Shown here piece after piece: positions 7,510-8,233 of a stretch of 8,233 nt of DNA. The DNA is from Candidatus Pollutiaquabacter sp. (GTDB lineage Bacteria; Bacteroidota; Bacteroidia; AKYH767-A; 2013-40CM-41-45): the NCBI GenBank assembly GCA_903854075.1, contig CAINVI010000352.1, positions 1 to 8,233 on the forward strand, written 5' to 3'. A program made the translations under genes and the position numbers. Under the pieces are notes generated by a model. The model did not search any database and was not told the origin of the DNA. It saw only the letters and a list, made by a program, of their open reading frames with translations. The stretch's first letter is position 1. Every line of letters begins with the position of its first letter.

Positions 7510-7578
7510 CAAAAACGAAGCCCGACCCCAAGGAAGTTATTAGCTGTTGTTGAAAATTATATATCCCTTTTCTTCGAA

Positions 7579-7604
7579 AACGATTATATTGCAGTTTAAT
7601 CGTT
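7579..7604. repeat. Perfect 8-bp inverted repeat, possible operator
   Basis: The arms AACGATTA (7579-7586) and TAATCGTT (7597-7604) are exact reverse complements separated by 10 nt, with 18 bp between arm centres. The repeat lies 57 nt upstream of the sensor ATG and about 125 nt upstream of nuoA. Inner bases can extend a hairpin imperfectly. It could be a dimeric regulator site or an RNA stem; nothing in the window decides between these. Confidence 0.5.
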
Positions 7605-7622
7605 AGGGCTTATCCTAAACGA
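7600..7622. repeat. Second, overlapping imperfect inverted repeat
   Basis: TCGTTAGG (7600-7607) faces CCTAAACGA (7614-7622) across a 6-nt loop, pairing with one bulged base. Its left arm shares TCGTT with the right arm of the upstream repeat, so the two stems exclude each other. The shared half-site (AACGA/TCGTT) occurs three times between 7579 and 7622. Confidence 0.35.
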
Positions 7623-7646
7623 CTGAATTCAAACCGCTAAGACGAA

Positions 7647-7653
7647 AAGAGGG
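7647..7653 (+). promoter_or_regulatory. Ribosome binding site of the sensor kinase gene
   Basis: AAGAGGG ends 8 nt before the ATG at 7662. Together with an in-frame TAA at 7656-7658 it fixes this start. Confidence 0.65.
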
Positions 7654-7661
7654 TATAAAAT

Positions 7662-8233
7662 ATGTCGGATAATGTTGACCAGAGACTGCTAAATTGCCAA
7701 CTCTTCAAAGGCATTGACCCTGCATTGGTGGTCAATATTTTGGAGAATAGCAGAAAAAAGGAGTATCCGAAAGGAACTGTTCTCATCCAAAAGGGCACCG
7801 TTCCGGCTGCGCTATTCGTCGTTGCCTCCGGCGATGTGAATATTTTCAACGAAGATGTATTACTGGCCAAGGCTGGTCCACTTTCCATTCTCGGCGAGAG
7901 CTTCCTCGCAGATGCCAGTGCCTCAGCCACCATTGTTGCCGGCGACCGGATGCAAGCTATCGAGATTCCACGGGAATTATTTTACGAGCTTTCCCATCAG
8001 CACCCGCAACTGATTCTGAATCTTTTCCGCATCAACTTTGAGCGGTTACGTTCCTCTAACGAATCTGCACTTCGCGAAGCGAGAAACCGAGAAGAGAAAC
8101 TGGAACAGGAAGTCAAGGAACGAACACGCGAATTACAAGCAACGAATCAGCAGCTCGAGGAAACACGCGACCATCTCATCGAAATTCAAAAATTTCGACA
8201 GCAATTTTTGGCGAATATGAGTCACGAGATTCG
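7662..8233 (+). CDS. Cyclic-nucleotide-binding-like domain sensor histidine kinase, 5' part (cut by window edge)
   Basis: 190 full codons plus two bases of an Arg codon are visible. Residues about 11-125 look like a cNMP-binding (Crp-type) beta-roll: LFKGIDPALV near the start, then YPKGTVLIQKGTVPAALFVV, SGDVNIF and LGESFLAD. In the phosphate-binding cassette the usual Arg-Ser/Ala-Ala-Thr is replaced by Ala87-Ser-Ala-Thr90 and the loop is about one residue short, so cAMP/cGMP binding is doubtful. Residues about 127-180 form a charged coiled coil with the linker EVKERTRELQATNQQLEE common before kinase cores. The last residues, FLANMSHEIR, are the HisKA H-box with phospho-acceptor His188. There is no transmembrane segment in the visible part, so it is probably cytoplasmic. 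The ATP-binding domain and any receiver domain must lie beyond the right edge. The target is unknown. The divergent position beside nuo invites, but does not prove, a link to respiration. Confidence 0.88.
   Translation, partial: MSDNVDQRLLNCQLFKGIDPALVVNILENSRKKEYPKGTVLIQKGTVPAALFVVASGDVNIFNEDVLLAKAGPLSILGESFLADASASATIVAGDRMQAIEIPRELFYELSHQHPQLILNLFRINFERLRSSNESALREARNREEKLEQEVKERTRELQATNQQLEETRDHLIEIQKFRQQFLANMSHEI

Larger units (their letters stand above)
7455..7661. other. Divergent intergenic region between nuoA and the sensor kinase
   Basis: These 207 nt separate the minus-strand nuo operon from the plus-strand sensor gene and are A/T-rich compared with the genes. They hold the predicted nuo promoter on the nuoA side, and the inverted repeats and a ribosome binding site on the sensor side. 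I find no convincing TAnnTTTG promoter for the plus strand; a TATATTG at 7585-7591 is a degenerate candidate without a well-placed upstream TTG. No small ORF or RNA gene is apparent. Confidence 0.7.

Noticed and set aside
7637..7933. Minus-strand 98-codon open frame opposite the sensor gene
   Set aside because: The plus-strand frame has a ribosome binding site, a cNMP-like fold and a kinase H-box. The opposite frame shows no motif or start signal.

Overview
The window is almost entirely one respiratory gene cluster on the minus strand: the membrane and connecting modules of complex I (NDH-1, quinone-reducing, proton-pumping). Read in its own direction from 7454 down to 1, the order is nuoA, nuoB, nuoC, nuoD, nuoH, nuoI, nuoJ, nuoK, nuoL and the first 170 codons of nuoM, which runs off the left edge. 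Spacing is tight. nuoA/nuoB, nuoI/nuoJ and nuoJ/nuoK overlap. The other gaps are 10-49 nt, so this looks like one transcription unit. All catalytic cysteines, quinone-site residues and the main proton-channel charges I can index are present, so nothing looks decayed.

The NADH-oxidising module genes nuoE, nuoF and nuoG are missing from their usual place: nuoD is followed after 29 nt by nuoH. This is the layout of the 11-subunit complexes known from Chlorobi, Bacteroides-type Bacteroidota, cyanobacteria and archaea, whose electron donor is often ferredoxin-like or unknown. nuoC and nuoD are separate genes, not fused.

Region 7455-7661 is a divergent intergenic spacer. On the minus strand it holds a good match to the Bacteroidota promoter (TTG, 20 nt, TAGGTTTG) in front of nuoA. 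It also holds a perfect 8-bp inverted repeat whose right arm can alternatively pair with sequence further right.

From 7662 to the right edge, on the plus strand, is the 5' part of a sensor protein: a cyclic-nucleotide-binding-like domain, a coiled coil, then the start of a histidine-kinase dimerisation domain with its phospho-acceptor His. It is cut by the window end. Its phosphate-binding cassette lacks the expected Arg.

The organism is probably a member of the Bacteroidota/Chlorobiota (FCB) group. The reasons are the TAnnTTTG promoter, the scarcity of Shine-Dalgarno sequences, the EFG-less nuo order and the moderate GC content. I cannot place it more finely. Apart from the EFG-less complex, the unusual sensor and the operator-like repeats, the window is ordinary core metabolism. 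I do not see a wholly new system.
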